Shown here piece after piece: positions 5,944 to 14,098 of a stretch of 38,031 nt of DNA. The first letter of the stretch is position 1, and every line of letters begins with the position of its first letter. The stretch is from the NCBI GenBank assembly GCA_020851075.1, contig JADZDL010000170.1:1-38031 (forward strand), in the 5' to 3' direction. The position numbers and the translations under genes were made by a program. The notes beneath the pieces are model-generated. The model had not been told where the DNA came from. It was given only the letters and a program-made list of their open reading frames with translations, and ran no database searches. The stretch is from Planctomycetota bacterium. Lineage in GTDB: Bacteria; Planctomycetota; UBA1135; UBA2386.

Positions 5944-6702
5944 GAGGCTGAAATCGCGCGGGAAGTAGCTGCTCGGCGCCAGGGACTGCACGCCAAACAC
6001 GGTGGCCATGTTGGCCACGCTGAACGCCTGTTCGGGTGACGCATCCGCAAACACCCGCCCCTCGTGCAGCAGCACGACACGATCGCAGTGGCGCGCGAGC
6101 AGATTCAGGTCGTGGGAGGCAATCAGCACACCGCGCCCGGCAGCAGCGAGCTTCTTCAGGAGCACGACAAGCTGCAGCGCGTGCTCGAGGTCGAGATTGC
6201 TCGTCGGCTCGTCGAGCAGCAGCAGTTGCGCTTCGGTGGCCAGGGCGCGCGCCACGGCGATACGACGTTGTTCGCCGCTCGACAGCGTGGTGACCGCACG
6301 ATCCGCGAAGGGCAAGGCGTCGACCGCCGAGAGCGCGCGTTCGACGGCAGCGAAATCGTCGGGTTGTAGCGACATGCTGCGCGCGCGATGCGGGTGCCGC
6401 CCCATCGTGACGAGTTCTCGGCCCGTGAACTCAAAGTGGCTTTCGGCCTCCTGCGGCACAAACGCGAGTTCGCGCGCGCGCGCGAGCGCCGGCCATTCCG
6501 CAAGCGGGCGATCGTGCAGCGTGACCGTGCCCTTCGCGGGCCGCTCCGCACCGAGCAGGAGCCGCATCAGTGTACTCTTGCCAGCTCCGTTGCGACCCGC
6601 GAGCAACACGAGCTCGCCGGGGCGCATCGTGAGATCGACGCCATCCAGCACGATGCGTTTGCCGCGCTGCAGCGACAGGTTCTTGGCTGCGAGCGCGTTC
6701 AC
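5941..6702 (-). CDS. ABC importer ATPase (FecE/BtuD type)
   Basis: The 253-residue cytoplasmic ATPase of a type II importer. Visible motifs are Walker A GRNGAGKST (36-44), Q-loop Gln84, signature LSSGEQ (140-145), Walker B LLLLD (160-164) with Glu165, and switch His197 in ASHDLN. Length and sequence match ATPases for siderophore, heme or cobalamin uptake. The frame stays open upstream to about 6813, but the GTG at 6702 is chosen because it gives the family's normal length and overlaps the permease stop in GTGA (6699-6702). It is the last gene of the 15-gene run, followed by a hairpin. Confidence 0.93.
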   Translation of the reverse strand: MNALAAKNLSLQRGKRIVLDGVDLTMRPGELVLLAGRNGAGKSTLMRLLLGAERPAKGTVTLHDRPLAEWPALARARELAFVPQEAESHFEFTGRELVTMGRHPHRARSMSLQPDDFAAVERALSAVDALPFADRAVTTLSSGEQRRIAVARALATEAQLLLLDEPTSNLDLEHALQLVVLLKKLAAAGRGVLIASHDLNLLARHCDRVVLLHEGRVFADASPEQAFSVANMATVFGVQSLAPSSYFPRDFSL

Positions 6703-7736
6703 AGGGCCTCGCCACGGCGATGCCGCGCCAGCAGGAACAGGAAGTAGGGCGCGCCGAGCAGCGCCGTCACGACACCGAGCCGCAGGTTGGCATCTGCTGG
6801 CGCAAGGCGGCACAGCAGGTCGCTAACGACCAGCAAGAGCGCTCCCAGCAGTGCGGCCGTCGGCAACAACGCGCGGTGCGTTGGGCCGACAACCAGTCGC
6901 GCGAGATGCGGCACAACGAGGCCGACGAAGGCGATGCCGCCGGTGTTGGCAACCGTCGTCGCCGTGAGGCCACAGGCAAACCACAGCAATACGCGGCGCA
7001 CCTTCGCCGCATCGATGCCGAGACTGTGTGCACTGTCATCGCGCAGCGTGAGCAGGTCGAGTTCGCGTGCACGCGGCACGATGCCGGCGGCAAACAGCAG
7101 GAACCCACCCATCGTGATCCACGCGTGATCCCACGTTCGCGATTCGAGGCCGCCCATGAGCCAGAACAGCACGCGCGAGCTCGCGGTGTAGTTGTCGAAC
7201 GTGAACGTGACGGCAAATGCCGTGAGTGCACCCACCAAGGTGTTGAGCGCGATTCCTGCAAGCAGCAAGCTCGAGGTCGAGAAGCGTTGGTGCGCGCCGG
7301 CGAGCACAAAGACGAGCGCGGTCACCAAGGTGGCGCCCGCGAGCGAACAAAGCGGCACGGCGATTACGGCAATGCCCGCAAGCGAGAAGACGATCGCGAG
7401 AGCACCGCCAAATGCCGCGCCCGCGGCCGTGCCCACGAGATCCGGGGATGCGAGCGGATTGCGGAACGCGGCCTGCATGACCACTCCCGCCATGGCGAGC
7501 GCGGCACCGCCGAACGCGGCGACCACCAAGCGCGGCAGCCGGATCTGCAGGAATACGTAGCGATCGATCCTGACGGCGTCTGCAGCAGGGGACAGATCGC
7601 CTTCGTCCACGCCACGCAGCGCGCTGAGAATGTCGCCCAATCCAGCCCCTTCGCGCGCGAGCCCCAGGTAGAGCAGGGCGGTGGCAAACAAGGCTGCCGT
7701 GAGGACCAAGACGATTCTCGTGCTGGGCCACCTCAT
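6699..7736 (-). CDS. ABC importer permease (FecCD/BtuC type)
   Basis: A 345-residue multi-spanning inner-membrane permease. The family signature RLPRLVVAAFGGAALAMAG, then QAAFRNPLASPDLVG, marks the FecCD/BtuC group; GGIAFVGLVVPHLAR near the C-terminus is the conserved segment that contacts the ATPase. About ten hydrophobic helices can be counted. The start at 7736 is fixed by an ATGA overlap with the binding-protein gene (7733-7736); the open frame continues further upstream only as antisense-like, Arg-rich sequence. It should work as a dimer with two copies of the following ATPase. Confidence 0.93.
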   Translation of the reverse strand: MRWPSTRIVLVLTAALFATALLYLGLAREGAGLGDILSALRGVDEGDLSPAADAVRIDRYVFLQIRLPRLVVAAFGGAALAMAGVVMQAAFRNPLASPDLVGTAAGAAFGGALAIVFSLAGIAVIAVPLCSLAGATLVTALVFVLAGAHQRFSTSSLLLAGIALNTLVGALTAFAVTFTFDNYTASSRVLFWLMGGLESRTWDHAWITMGGFLLFAAGIVPRARELDLLTLRDDSAHSLGIDAAKVRRVLLWFACGLTATTVANTGGIAFVGLVVPHLARLVVGPTHRALLPTAALLGALLLVVSDLLCRLAPADANLRLGVVTALLGAPYFLFLLARHRRGEAL

Positions 7737-8611
7737 GGTTTGCCCCATTGCAGCAGTCCTTTCTGCACGAAGGCGGCAAGCTCCACGAAATGCTGCGAAG
7801 TCGAGGCCAACAAAGCCCCCGGCACGAACAGGACTCGATGGTTGCGCACGCACGGCAGCAGCGCGAGTCCGGGCTGCTGTTCTAGCCACTGCAGCTCCCG
7901 GTCTTCGTGCCCAGGCGCTGCCGCGATGATCAGGGCATCGGGGCGCCACGCGAGCACCGTTTCGACGTCGAGCTTGCGAAACGGCCCCGCACCACGTTCG
8001 GCAGCGAGATCCCGGGCACCGACGAGGCCAAGCATCGCGTCAAACAACGAACCGCGCCCATAGGTGTGCAGCGCCCCATCGAGGCTGCAGACGCGCCACG
8101 GCGCCAGTTCGCCGCCAGTGGCGCGCACTTCGGCGGCGCGCGTCATCATGCGCGAAACCAGCCCTTCGGCCTCCACGTCGAGATGGCAGGCGTGGCCGAT
8201 GCGACGGATGTTGGCGGCGATATCGTCGAGGCTCGCGGGCGCCTGCGTGCGCAGCAGCGGCACGCCCGCGCCCTGCAGCAGCGCTACGGTCTCCGGCCGC
8301 GTGAAGGCATCGAGGATCACGAGATCCGGGCGCACGGCGAGCAGTTGTTCGGGCTCGGCACCGACCTTACGAAGGTCCTTCACCGCGTCGACGATGAGCG
8401 AGAACCGCGGGTCCGCGGTGAGTTCGTGCACGCCAGCCAGTCGCGCGTGGGGCGCAATTTCGAGCAACACTTCGGTCGCCAGCAGGGAGGCAGCGACGAT
8501 GCGCTGGGGCGGCGAAGCCGGGCGCTCGGCATCGCCCACATCGCCGCGGCGACCACACGCCATCATGGCGCAGGTCAGCGAAACGAGGAGCGTGGCAAGA
8601 GGGCGCGTCAC
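7733..8611 (-). CDS. Substrate-binding lipoprotein of the BtuF/FecB type
   Basis: A 292-residue class III periplasmic binding protein. The hydrophobic N-terminus ending in MMACGRR looks like a lipoprotein signal with Cys as the lipidated residue, though the lipobox is not ideal. The mature start PQRIVAASLLATEVLLEI resembles BtuF-type proteins, and two lobes are joined by a long helix as usual in this family. The ligand could be cobalamin, heme or an iron chelate; no residue seen here decides. The GTG start lies 16 bp after the preceding pseudo-HtrA gene, with a G-rich stretch just upstream, and the gene overlaps the permease in ATGA. Confidence 0.88.
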   Translation of the reverse strand: MTRPLATLLVSLTCAMMACGRRGDVGDAERPASPPQRIVAASLLATEVLLEIAPHARLAGVHELTADPRFSLIVDAVKDLRKVGAEPEQLLAVRPDLVILDAFTRPETVALLQGAGVPLLRTQAPASLDDIAANIRRIGHACHLDVEAEGLVSRMMTRAAEVRATGGELAPWRVCSLDGALHTYGRGSLFDAMLGLVGARDLAAERGAGPFRKLDVETVLAWRPDALIIAAAPGHEDRELQWLEQQPGLALLPCVRNHRVLFVPGALLASTSQHFVELAAFVQKGLLQWGKP

Positions 8612-8627
8612 GCCCCCATCATCGCGC

Positions 8628-10004
8628 CTACTTTTTTTCCGGCAACGAAAACGACGCCGGCAGATCGGTGTCCTTCTTCTGCTTCTGCTCGGACCATGGC
8701 GCGTCGAGCAGCACCAGCGGCCCCATTACCACGGGCTCAGCCCCTTCATCCTGGCGGATCTTGATGGTGATCGAATCCCCACCCAGATGGGAGCTGACGA
8801 GCATCTGGAAGTGCGGCCCGTTCATGACCGCAACACCATCAACCTCCAGGATGACATCACCCTTGCGCATGCCCACTTTCGCGGCGACGCCGTCCTTGGG
8901 AGTGCTCGAGATCTTGGCCCCAGGCCCCAAGAACGATGATTCGAACTGCACACCGAGCCAGCCACGTTGCAGCACCTGGCCCTTCTGCATGCGTTCGATC
9001 AGGTGCGGAATGTCCGCGATCGTCACCGCAAAGCCGATGCCCGAGTCATACCACTCGACGCCAGCATTGCGCCCGGCTGGCGACAGTGGCACGGCCATGC
9101 CGAGCACACGACCGTGCACGTCCACCACGGGACCACCGTAGTTGGCCGGCGAGGTGTAGGCGTCGATCTGCAGCGCGCGGCCAAACACGCGCCGCTGCGC
9201 ACTCACGATGCCGATGTGCACCGTCGGTTCTTCGGTCGCAAACGTGCGCCCCAACGCGAACGCCCACTGCCCGATCTTCACGTTCGCAGGATGCACGAAC
9301 TCGGGCACGGGGAGGTCGGTAGCGTCGATCTTGACCAAGGCGATGCCACGACTCGTGTCTTCGCCCGCGCGCTGCGCATGGAAGGTGCCGCGCCCCGGCA
9401 CGGTGATGAGGATCGTCGTCGGTTCGAGATTGAGCGCGAAACGCGAGACCAGGATCCAACCGTCGGCGGTGAGCACGATGCCCGTGGTCTTGCCGAGCGT
9501 CTGCTGAAAGCCGGGCGCTTTGAGGGGTAGGCCCTTCTTCTTGCCGGGCTTGTCTTCGTCGCCCTCCTTTTCGTCGGGCTTGTTCTCGTCGGGCTTCGGG
9601 TCGGAACCGGGCATTGGCACCGGTTGCGGCGCTGGCGGACCCTCTTCGCCCGGTTTCGGTTCCGCTGGTTTCGGTTCGTCGGGCTTCGGGGCGTCGGGCT
9701 TTGGCTCGTCGGGCTTTGGTTCCTCGGACTTGGGCTCCGCGGGCTTGTTCTCGGGCTTCTTTGCGGGTTTTGGCGGCACGCGAGGAGCTGGTGGCTCATC
9801 ACTGTCCGTTGGTCCTTCGCTACCCGAAATCGTGCGCGTGCCACCAAAGGTCTCGACCGCAACGACGAACGGCGCCGCCTTGGCCAACGCCGCTTGCAGC
9901 ACCGGTTCGAGATGCTCGAACTCATCCGGATCGGTGCCGCGCTGCGACAACAACGCGGGCCCGAGCACGAGAGCAACACCGATCGCGCGTACGAAATGGT
10001 TCAT
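8628..10004 (-). CDS. HtrA-like pseudoprotease with Pro/Lys/Glu linker and PDZ
   Basis: A 458-residue exported protein with a trypsin-like HtrA fold but no catalytic triad. The His motif (normally TNxHV) reads LVSRFAL, with Phe189 at the His position; the Asp motif reads RGIALVKID, with Gly220; the Ser motif (normally GNSGG) reads PANYGG, with Tyr289. A signal-like N-terminus (residues 1-21) precedes a disordered linker at about 70-158 made of PKPDE-like pentapeptides. A PDZ domain spans about 345-425 (KISSTPKDGVAAKVGMRKGDVIL). The start at 10004 is set by an ATGA overlap with the gene before it. It probably binds peptides or its HtrA neighbours rather than cutting. Confidence 0.85.
   Translation of the reverse strand: MNHFVRAIGVALVLGPALLSQRGTDPDEFEHLEPVLQAALAKAAPFVVAVETFGGTRTISGSEGPTDSDEPPAPRVPPKPAKKPENKPAEPKSEEPKPDEPKPDAPKPDEPKPAEPKPGEEGPPAPQPVPMPGSDPKPDENKPDEKEGDEDKPGKKKGLPLKAPGFQQTLGKTTGIVLTADGWILVSRFALNLEPTTILITVPGRGTFHAQRAGEDTSRGIALVKIDATDLPVPEFVHPANVKIGQWAFALGRTFATEEPTVHIGIVSAQRRVFGRALQIDAYTSPANYGGPVVDVHGRVLGMAVPLSPAGRNAGVEWYDSGIGFAVTIADIPHLIERMQKGQVLQRGWLGVQFESSFLGPGAKISSTPKDGVAAKVGMRKGDVILEVDGVAVMNGPHFQMLVSSHLGGDSITIKIRQDEGAEPVVMGPLVLLDAPWSEQKQKKDTDLPASFSLPEKK
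9580..9735. repeat. 15-bp repeats encoding the PKPDE linker
   Basis: On the minus strand the segment encodes repeated pentapeptides of the type EPKPD, APKPD and EPKPA, giving 15-bp degenerate repeats rich in GGCTT(C/T)GG on the plus strand. The repeat is protein-level and in frame. Similar motifs recur in other exported proteins of this operon. Confidence 0.75.
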
Positions 10005-11050
10005 TTCTTCGGCTCCGATGCCAACACCATGCTGGCCTGCTGCACCTTCGTGCCGCGCTTCCACGTCACCTGCACGGTCTCGCCGGCGGCAAAGCGGCCG
10101 AGCACTTCCCGAAACTCGCGGCACGTGCGAATCGAGTAGTCGTTGATGCGCACAACGAGATCATCCGGTCGCAGACCGAGTGTGTCGGCAGGCGAACCTG
10201 TGATCACACGATCTACATAGGCGGGCGGCGATTGCAGGCCAGCACGCTCAAATAGCACGATTCCCGTCCACGGCACCGGCTTGTTGACGACAGCTTCTGC
10301 GGTGTGTTTGCCAAGCACGTGCTCTTCGAGATAGGGCAGCAGATCGCGCGTGGGAATGGCCGCGGAGACCATCGTGTTGGTCTCCTTGCTGTCGAGCAAC
10401 TTCATGTTGAGGCCGATCCACCGGCCATCCAACGTGAACAACCCACCACCAAATTGCCCGGGGTTGTTGCAGGCGTCGGTGAGAATGAGGTCGCCGTCAT
10501 ATTTGACGTCGGCCATGCGATAACGCAGCGCGGTGTTGGCGCGGCCAACGACTACACCAAAGGTCGCGCTGACCTTTTCCGAGAACTCTGCGAGACGGAA
10601 ACTGTTGCCGAGCGAAACCACGAACTGTCCGGTGCGAAACTGGGCTTCGGCCTCCGCCGGTGGCCACACGGGCTGCAATTCGCCGTTTACGAGCGCCGGA
10701 TCGATCTTCAGCAGGCGGACGCCAAACCTGGGCTCCTCGGGCAACAACTGCGCTTGATGCACGGAGCCGTCATAGAGCACGACGCGCGTGCGGTCCTTCT
10801 GGATCATCACCTGATCAAGCGTGAGGATGTGCCCCTGCTTGCTCACGATGATGCCGGTGGCGTAAGCGCTGATCGTGGCCAACCCCGACGCGCCGTGCAC
10901 CTTGACGATGCTCGGCATACGCTGGTCGATGACCTGCTCGACGCGCGTGCGCGGCTTGCGCTCTTCAAAAGAGTAGGCCTTGCCAAAATCCTGCGACTGT
11001 GCAGTTAGCACCGACGCAAACGAGAATGCGAATAGCAGGTGCTTGTGCAT
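10001..11050 (-). CDS. Second HtrA-like pseudoprotease with PDZ
   Basis: A 349-residue exported protein: signal peptide (about 1-19, ending in AQSQ), trypsin-like domain and a C-terminal PDZ (about 260-340, RVITGSPADTLGLRPDDLV). All three catalytic positions are changed: His to Gln80 in ILTLDQV, Asp to Gly110 in GVRLLKID, and Ser to Phe200 in NPGQFGGG. The neighbouring residues (NPG, GG, LLKID) are well kept, so the fold should be intact. GGAGG lies 5 nt before the ATG at 11050, which overlaps the stop of the active HtrA in TGATG; the 3' end overlaps the next pseudo-HtrA in ATGA. A scaffold or regulator of the active HtrA is the obvious idea but is inferred. Confidence 0.87.
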   Translation of the reverse strand: MHKHLLFAFSFASVLTAQSQDFGKAYSFEERKPRTRVEQVIDQRMPSIVKVHGASGLATISAYATGIIVSKQGHILTLDQVMIQKDRTRVVLYDGSVHQAQLLPEEPRFGVRLLKIDPALVNGELQPVWPPAEAEAQFRTGQFVVSLGNSFRLAEFSEKVSATFGVVVGRANTALRYRMADVKYDGDLILTDACNNPGQFGGGLFTLDGRWIGLNMKLLDSKETNTMVSAAIPTRDLLPYLEEHVLGKHTAEAVVNKPVPWTGIVLFERAGLQSPPAYVDRVITGSPADTLGLRPDDLVVRINDYSIRTCREFREVLGRFAAGETVQVTWKRGTKVQQASMVLASEPKK

Positions 11051-12843
11051 CACGGCCTCCGGAACCAGGCTTCGTCGACGAGTCCCTGTCGCAACGCCGC
11101 GGCGCTCCAGCCCATCTCCACCTTGTCGTCGACGACCAGGCGCAGGCTCTTCTCGCCGACAAACCACTCCACCTTGGCGCGGCGCAGCGGATCCCGGAAC
11201 GTGCATCCGGCCGGAGTGCCGTCGGCGCGCACCCAGGCCTCGCATTCGCCATCGCCAGGCAACGCCAGGCGATACGCGGGTGCGCCGTAGACATTGACGC
11301 CGCCGAGCAACTCCGCATTGGCAAAACGATCGCGCCAGTTGCCGCGCGGCCACAGCAGCGGATTGCAGAGCAGTTCGCGCTCGAGGCGCGCCCGCTCTTC
11401 CACGGACAACTCGCGCGCGGCCCCGTTCTCGACGGCGAAACCGTCGTCCTTCGACTGACGAACGAGCACCAGCGGGCCAATCTCGAGACGCAGCCGTTTG
11501 CCGTCGCAGATGGCGCGCGTCGCCACTCCGCTGGGATCGGTGACCACCCATTCGGAAGCCATCCCGGGCGCACCAAGCACGCTCCAGCGCTGCACGATGG
11601 CCTGGGCGGCCAGCCGGCGGTTGTTGCGACTCGCCAGCCGCGCCTCCGCGCCAACACCATCGCGACTCGAGCCCGTGTCGAGCTTCGTCAACTCCACGTG
11701 AACGAGGCGTTCGTCACCCCAGGTCTCGTTGTCGAGTTTGGGGCGAAAGCTGAGGCTCACGAAGGTGCCCGCCGGCATCACGCCAACGAGCGTGGCGAGC
11801 TGGTTGGCCGAGCGCACTTCGGTGCCGTTGAAGGTGAGGATCTCATCGCCAAGGCCAACGCCGGCCGTTGCCACGATCGAATCGCGGAATAGCTGCTGCA
11901 CGAACACCCCGCGCCGCCGTGCTGCCCCGGCGCCGGAGTTCATGAACCATGCGCTCATGTCCAGCGTGCCGTGTTCGGCGTGGCGCCCGGCGAGCAGGTC
12001 GCCGAGGAAGTTCTTGATCTGGTTGCTGCTGATCGCAAAACCGACGCCGACGTTGACGCGTCCACGATCGCCGATCGAGATGCGACCGTTGATGCCGACG
12101 ATCTCGCCCGCCTCGTTGAACAACGGCCCGCCCGAATTGCCAGGATTGACCGCCGCGTCAACCTGGATGCAGTCCGGATAGACCAACATGCGCTGGCCCT
12201 GCCCTTCCTGATAGCGGTGCGTGCCCGAGACGATGCCGAAGGTCACCGTCGGCGTGAAGTCCGTCGCGAGCAGGAACGGATTGCCCATCGCAAACACCGT
12301 CTCCCCCACGAGCAACTGGTCGCTATCGCCGAATTGGATCGCCGGCCACGTCTGCCCGGGCGTCTTCGGTAGCAGACGCAGCACCGCGAGGTCGCTGCCC
12401 GGATCGATGCCGAGCACCTCGCCTTCGTAGAGCTGCCCATCCGGCAGACCAACCTTCTTGTTCTTGTAGTGCGCGGCACCGCGTGGGAGATGGTCTTCGA
12501 CCCAGGCTTCCTGCCACTCCTTCTGGAACTGCTCCTCCGCACCGGCCGGGGCATTGGCGTGCGCCGTGCGCCAGGCCGCGAGTACGGCCTCGGGCGGCTG
12601 CGGCGGCTCTGGTCGTTTGTAGTCCTTGTCCGGCTGGCCGACGACGTGGAAGTTCGTGAGCACGAAGCCTGCCGGGTCAAAGACGACACCGCTGCCGCCG
12701 CCCGGCGAGTCCATCGACATCACCGAGCACACCGCCGCGCTACACCGTTCCACGGTGGCCGTGCGACGCGACTCACTGGCCAGCACGGCGGCGAGATGAG
12801 GATCTTGCATGCCGCAGAGCACGGCGGCGCAGGCGAGCATCAT
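11050..12843 (-). CDS. HtrA/DegP-type serine protease with PDZ and unique C-terminus
   Basis: An S1C protease with a complete triad: His66 in LTNFHVVG, Asp151 in GSDLAVLRL and Ser237 in NPGNSGGPLF. An insertion of about 55 residues (about 71-128, Pro- then Glu/Ala-rich) separates the His and Asp motifs. One PDZ domain (about 315-385, VQQLFRDSIVATAGVGLGDEIL) is followed by ~210 residues matching no domain I recognise. The start is uncertain: ATG codons at 12843 and 12840 and a TTG at 12849 are possible, none with a good ribosome site. The short hydrophobic N-terminus with Cys4 and Cys10 suggests export, perhaps as a lipoprotein. It should act on misfolded envelope proteins. Two inactive paralogues follow directly. 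Confidence 0.9.
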   Translation of the reverse strand: MMLACAAVLCGMQDPHLAAVLASESRRTATVERCSAAVCSVMSMDSPGGGSGVVFDPAGFVLTNFHVVGQPDKDYKRPEPPQPPEAVLAAWRTAHANAPAGAEEQFQKEWQEAWVEDHLPRGAAHYKNKKVGLPDGQLYEGEVLGIDPGSDLAVLRLLPKTPGQTWPAIQFGDSDQLLVGETVFAMGNPFLLATDFTPTVTFGIVSGTHRYQEGQGQRMLVYPDCIQVDAAVNPGNSGGPLFNEAGEIVGINGRISIGDRGRVNVGVGFAISSNQIKNFLGDLLAGRHAEHGTLDMSAWFMNSGAGAARRRGVFVQQLFRDSIVATAGVGLGDEILTFNGTEVRSANQLATLVGVMPAGTFVSLSFRPKLDNETWGDERLVHVELTKLDTGSSRDGVGAEARLASRNNRRLAAQAIVQRWSVLGAPGMASEWVVTDPSGVATRAICDGKRLRLEIGPLVLVRQSKDDGFAVENGAARELSVEERARLERELLCNPLLWPRGNWRDRFANAELLGGVNVYGAPAYRLALPGDGECEAWVRADGTPAGCTFRDPLRRAKVEWFVGEKSLRLVVDDKVEMGWSAAALRQGLVDEAWFRRP

Positions 12844-12867
12844 GGGCAAACCGGGGGTGGGTTTGGG

Positions 12868-14076
12868 CTACCGCCGCACGACGCGAGCATCCGCGAACGC
12901 GCAGTAGTCACCCAGATCGTAGTTCTTGCCAAAGTCCACCTCGATGGCGAGGCGGCGGCACTTCTCGAGTTGGATGTGAACGGGCATCGGCGGCAGGCCG
13001 CGCGTGCGATCGCCGGCTTCGAAGACGACCTTGTCGTCCGCAAGCACGCGGAACACGGCGTGTGCCTGCGGGCCACCACGATCGTCGATGCCGATCATCG
13101 CATCGAAGACGTCGTAGTTGCCGCCGAGGTCGTACGTGAGGCGTGTGCGCGGCACCATGCCGACGCCGCGCGCAAAGCTGGTCCCGCCGATCACGAAGCC
13201 TTGGCCACCGATCGAACGATCGTTCGCCCACGGCCAGACGCGGTCAAACGCGGGCGTCTGCTCGACCTTTGGTGTGAGATCCGACAGCCAGCGCAGGCGA
13301 TCGCTCGCGATGCCCAGGCGCAGCACGCGCGAACCCGCCACCTCGATTTCGACGCCCTCGTCGAGGCGCAGTCGCGCAACTTCGCCAAACTGCAGCAGCC
13401 GACCGAGCAGCCGTTCGCCGGTCGTAAGGTCCAACGTCGCGCGCGGGTTGGCCTGGCGATCCGCCGCGAAACCGGTGTTCTTGCCAAACACCAGCGCCGT
13501 CACGCCAGAGAGGTCAAAGTCGAAGGCCTTGCCGCGCAACTCAAAGTCGACCTTGTCGGCCTGCAGGCCCACGATCGTGACCGAGGAACGCGTCGCCTTG
13601 CCGTCCTTCACGACATAGATGAGGTCGTTGTTGAGTGGCGGCGCGCTCAGATCCGAACCAAACGAGGTCGGTTCGGGGCGCTCGGTGCCACCGTGCCGGA
13701 CCGCGTGCAACACGCCGAGCGGCAGTTCTACCGTTGCCCCGACGGGCAACTCGACGACGAGCTTCGCGGGCTTGCCAGCGGCTCCAGGGAGCCCTGCGAG
13801 GCGCACGGCTGGCAACTCGACCCCGGAACGCAACCAAACCCGGTGCGGGGTCAAAACGACCGCCGCGGTTGCGCCCTGCGGCACAAACGACATCACCTCG
13901 TCGAGTGCAAGGTCCGTCGTTCCGGTCGACCCAACGACGTGCGCACGCCCTTCGGCATCCACCGAGAACGCGCCCGTCAGCGACCGGCCATCGACCGTGA
14001 CCACGGTGCCGCTCGGCGCGGTTTGCGCGGCGAGCGACGGCCACAGGAGGAATCCGACAAGCAGGGCTCTCAGCAT
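12868..14076 (-). CDS. Exported protein with C-terminal NPCBM-like domain
   Basis: A 402-residue protein with a clear signal peptide (LLVGFLLWPSLAAQ). The last ~110 residues resemble the NPCBM/NEW2 carbohydrate-binding module: FARGVGMVPRTRLTYDLGG, then FDAMIGIDDRGG, then a VFRVLADDKVVFEAG strand and a final YCAFADARV. The N-terminal ~290 residues are beta-rich and unknown; LTTGERLLGRL at about 220 recalls the repeat seen in other planctomycete NPCBM proteins. No catalytic domain is visible, so glycan binding at the cell surface is the best guess. It lies 22 bp after the TPR-like gene and 24 bp before the active HtrA gene. Confidence 0.78.
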   Translation of the reverse strand: MLRALLVGFLLWPSLAAQTAPSGTVVTVDGRSLTGAFSVDAEGRAHVVGSTGTTDLALDEVMSFVPQGATAAVVLTPHRVWLRSGVELPAVRLAGLPGAAGKPAKLVVELPVGATVELPLGVLHAVRHGGTERPEPTSFGSDLSAPPLNNDLIYVVKDGKATRSSVTIVGLQADKVDFELRGKAFDFDLSGVTALVFGKNTGFAADRQANPRATLDLTTGERLLGRLLQFGEVARLRLDEGVEIEVAGSRVLRLGIASDRLRWLSDLTPKVEQTPAFDRVWPWANDRSIGGQGFVIGGTSFARGVGMVPRTRLTYDLGGNYDVFDAMIGIDDRGGPQAHAVFRVLADDKVVFEAGDRTRGLPPMPVHIQLEKCRRLAIEVDFGKNYDLGDYCAFADARVVRR

Positions 14077-14098
14077 CGGGGGTGACTCGGGCTCGGCA

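Noticed and set aside
6703..6813. N-terminal extension of the ABC ATPase
   Set aside because: The extension overlaps the permease gene and lacks homology; the GTG at 6702 gives the normal length and a GTGA junction.
7737..7949. N-terminal extension of the permease
   Set aside because: It would overlap the binding-protein gene and is Arg/Ala-rich without a membrane segment; the ATGA junction at 7736 is preferred.
12469..14085. A 538-codon plus-strand open frame across the HtrA and NPCBM genes
   Set aside because: It crosses two minus-strand genes with known motifs and encodes a low-complexity charged peptide.
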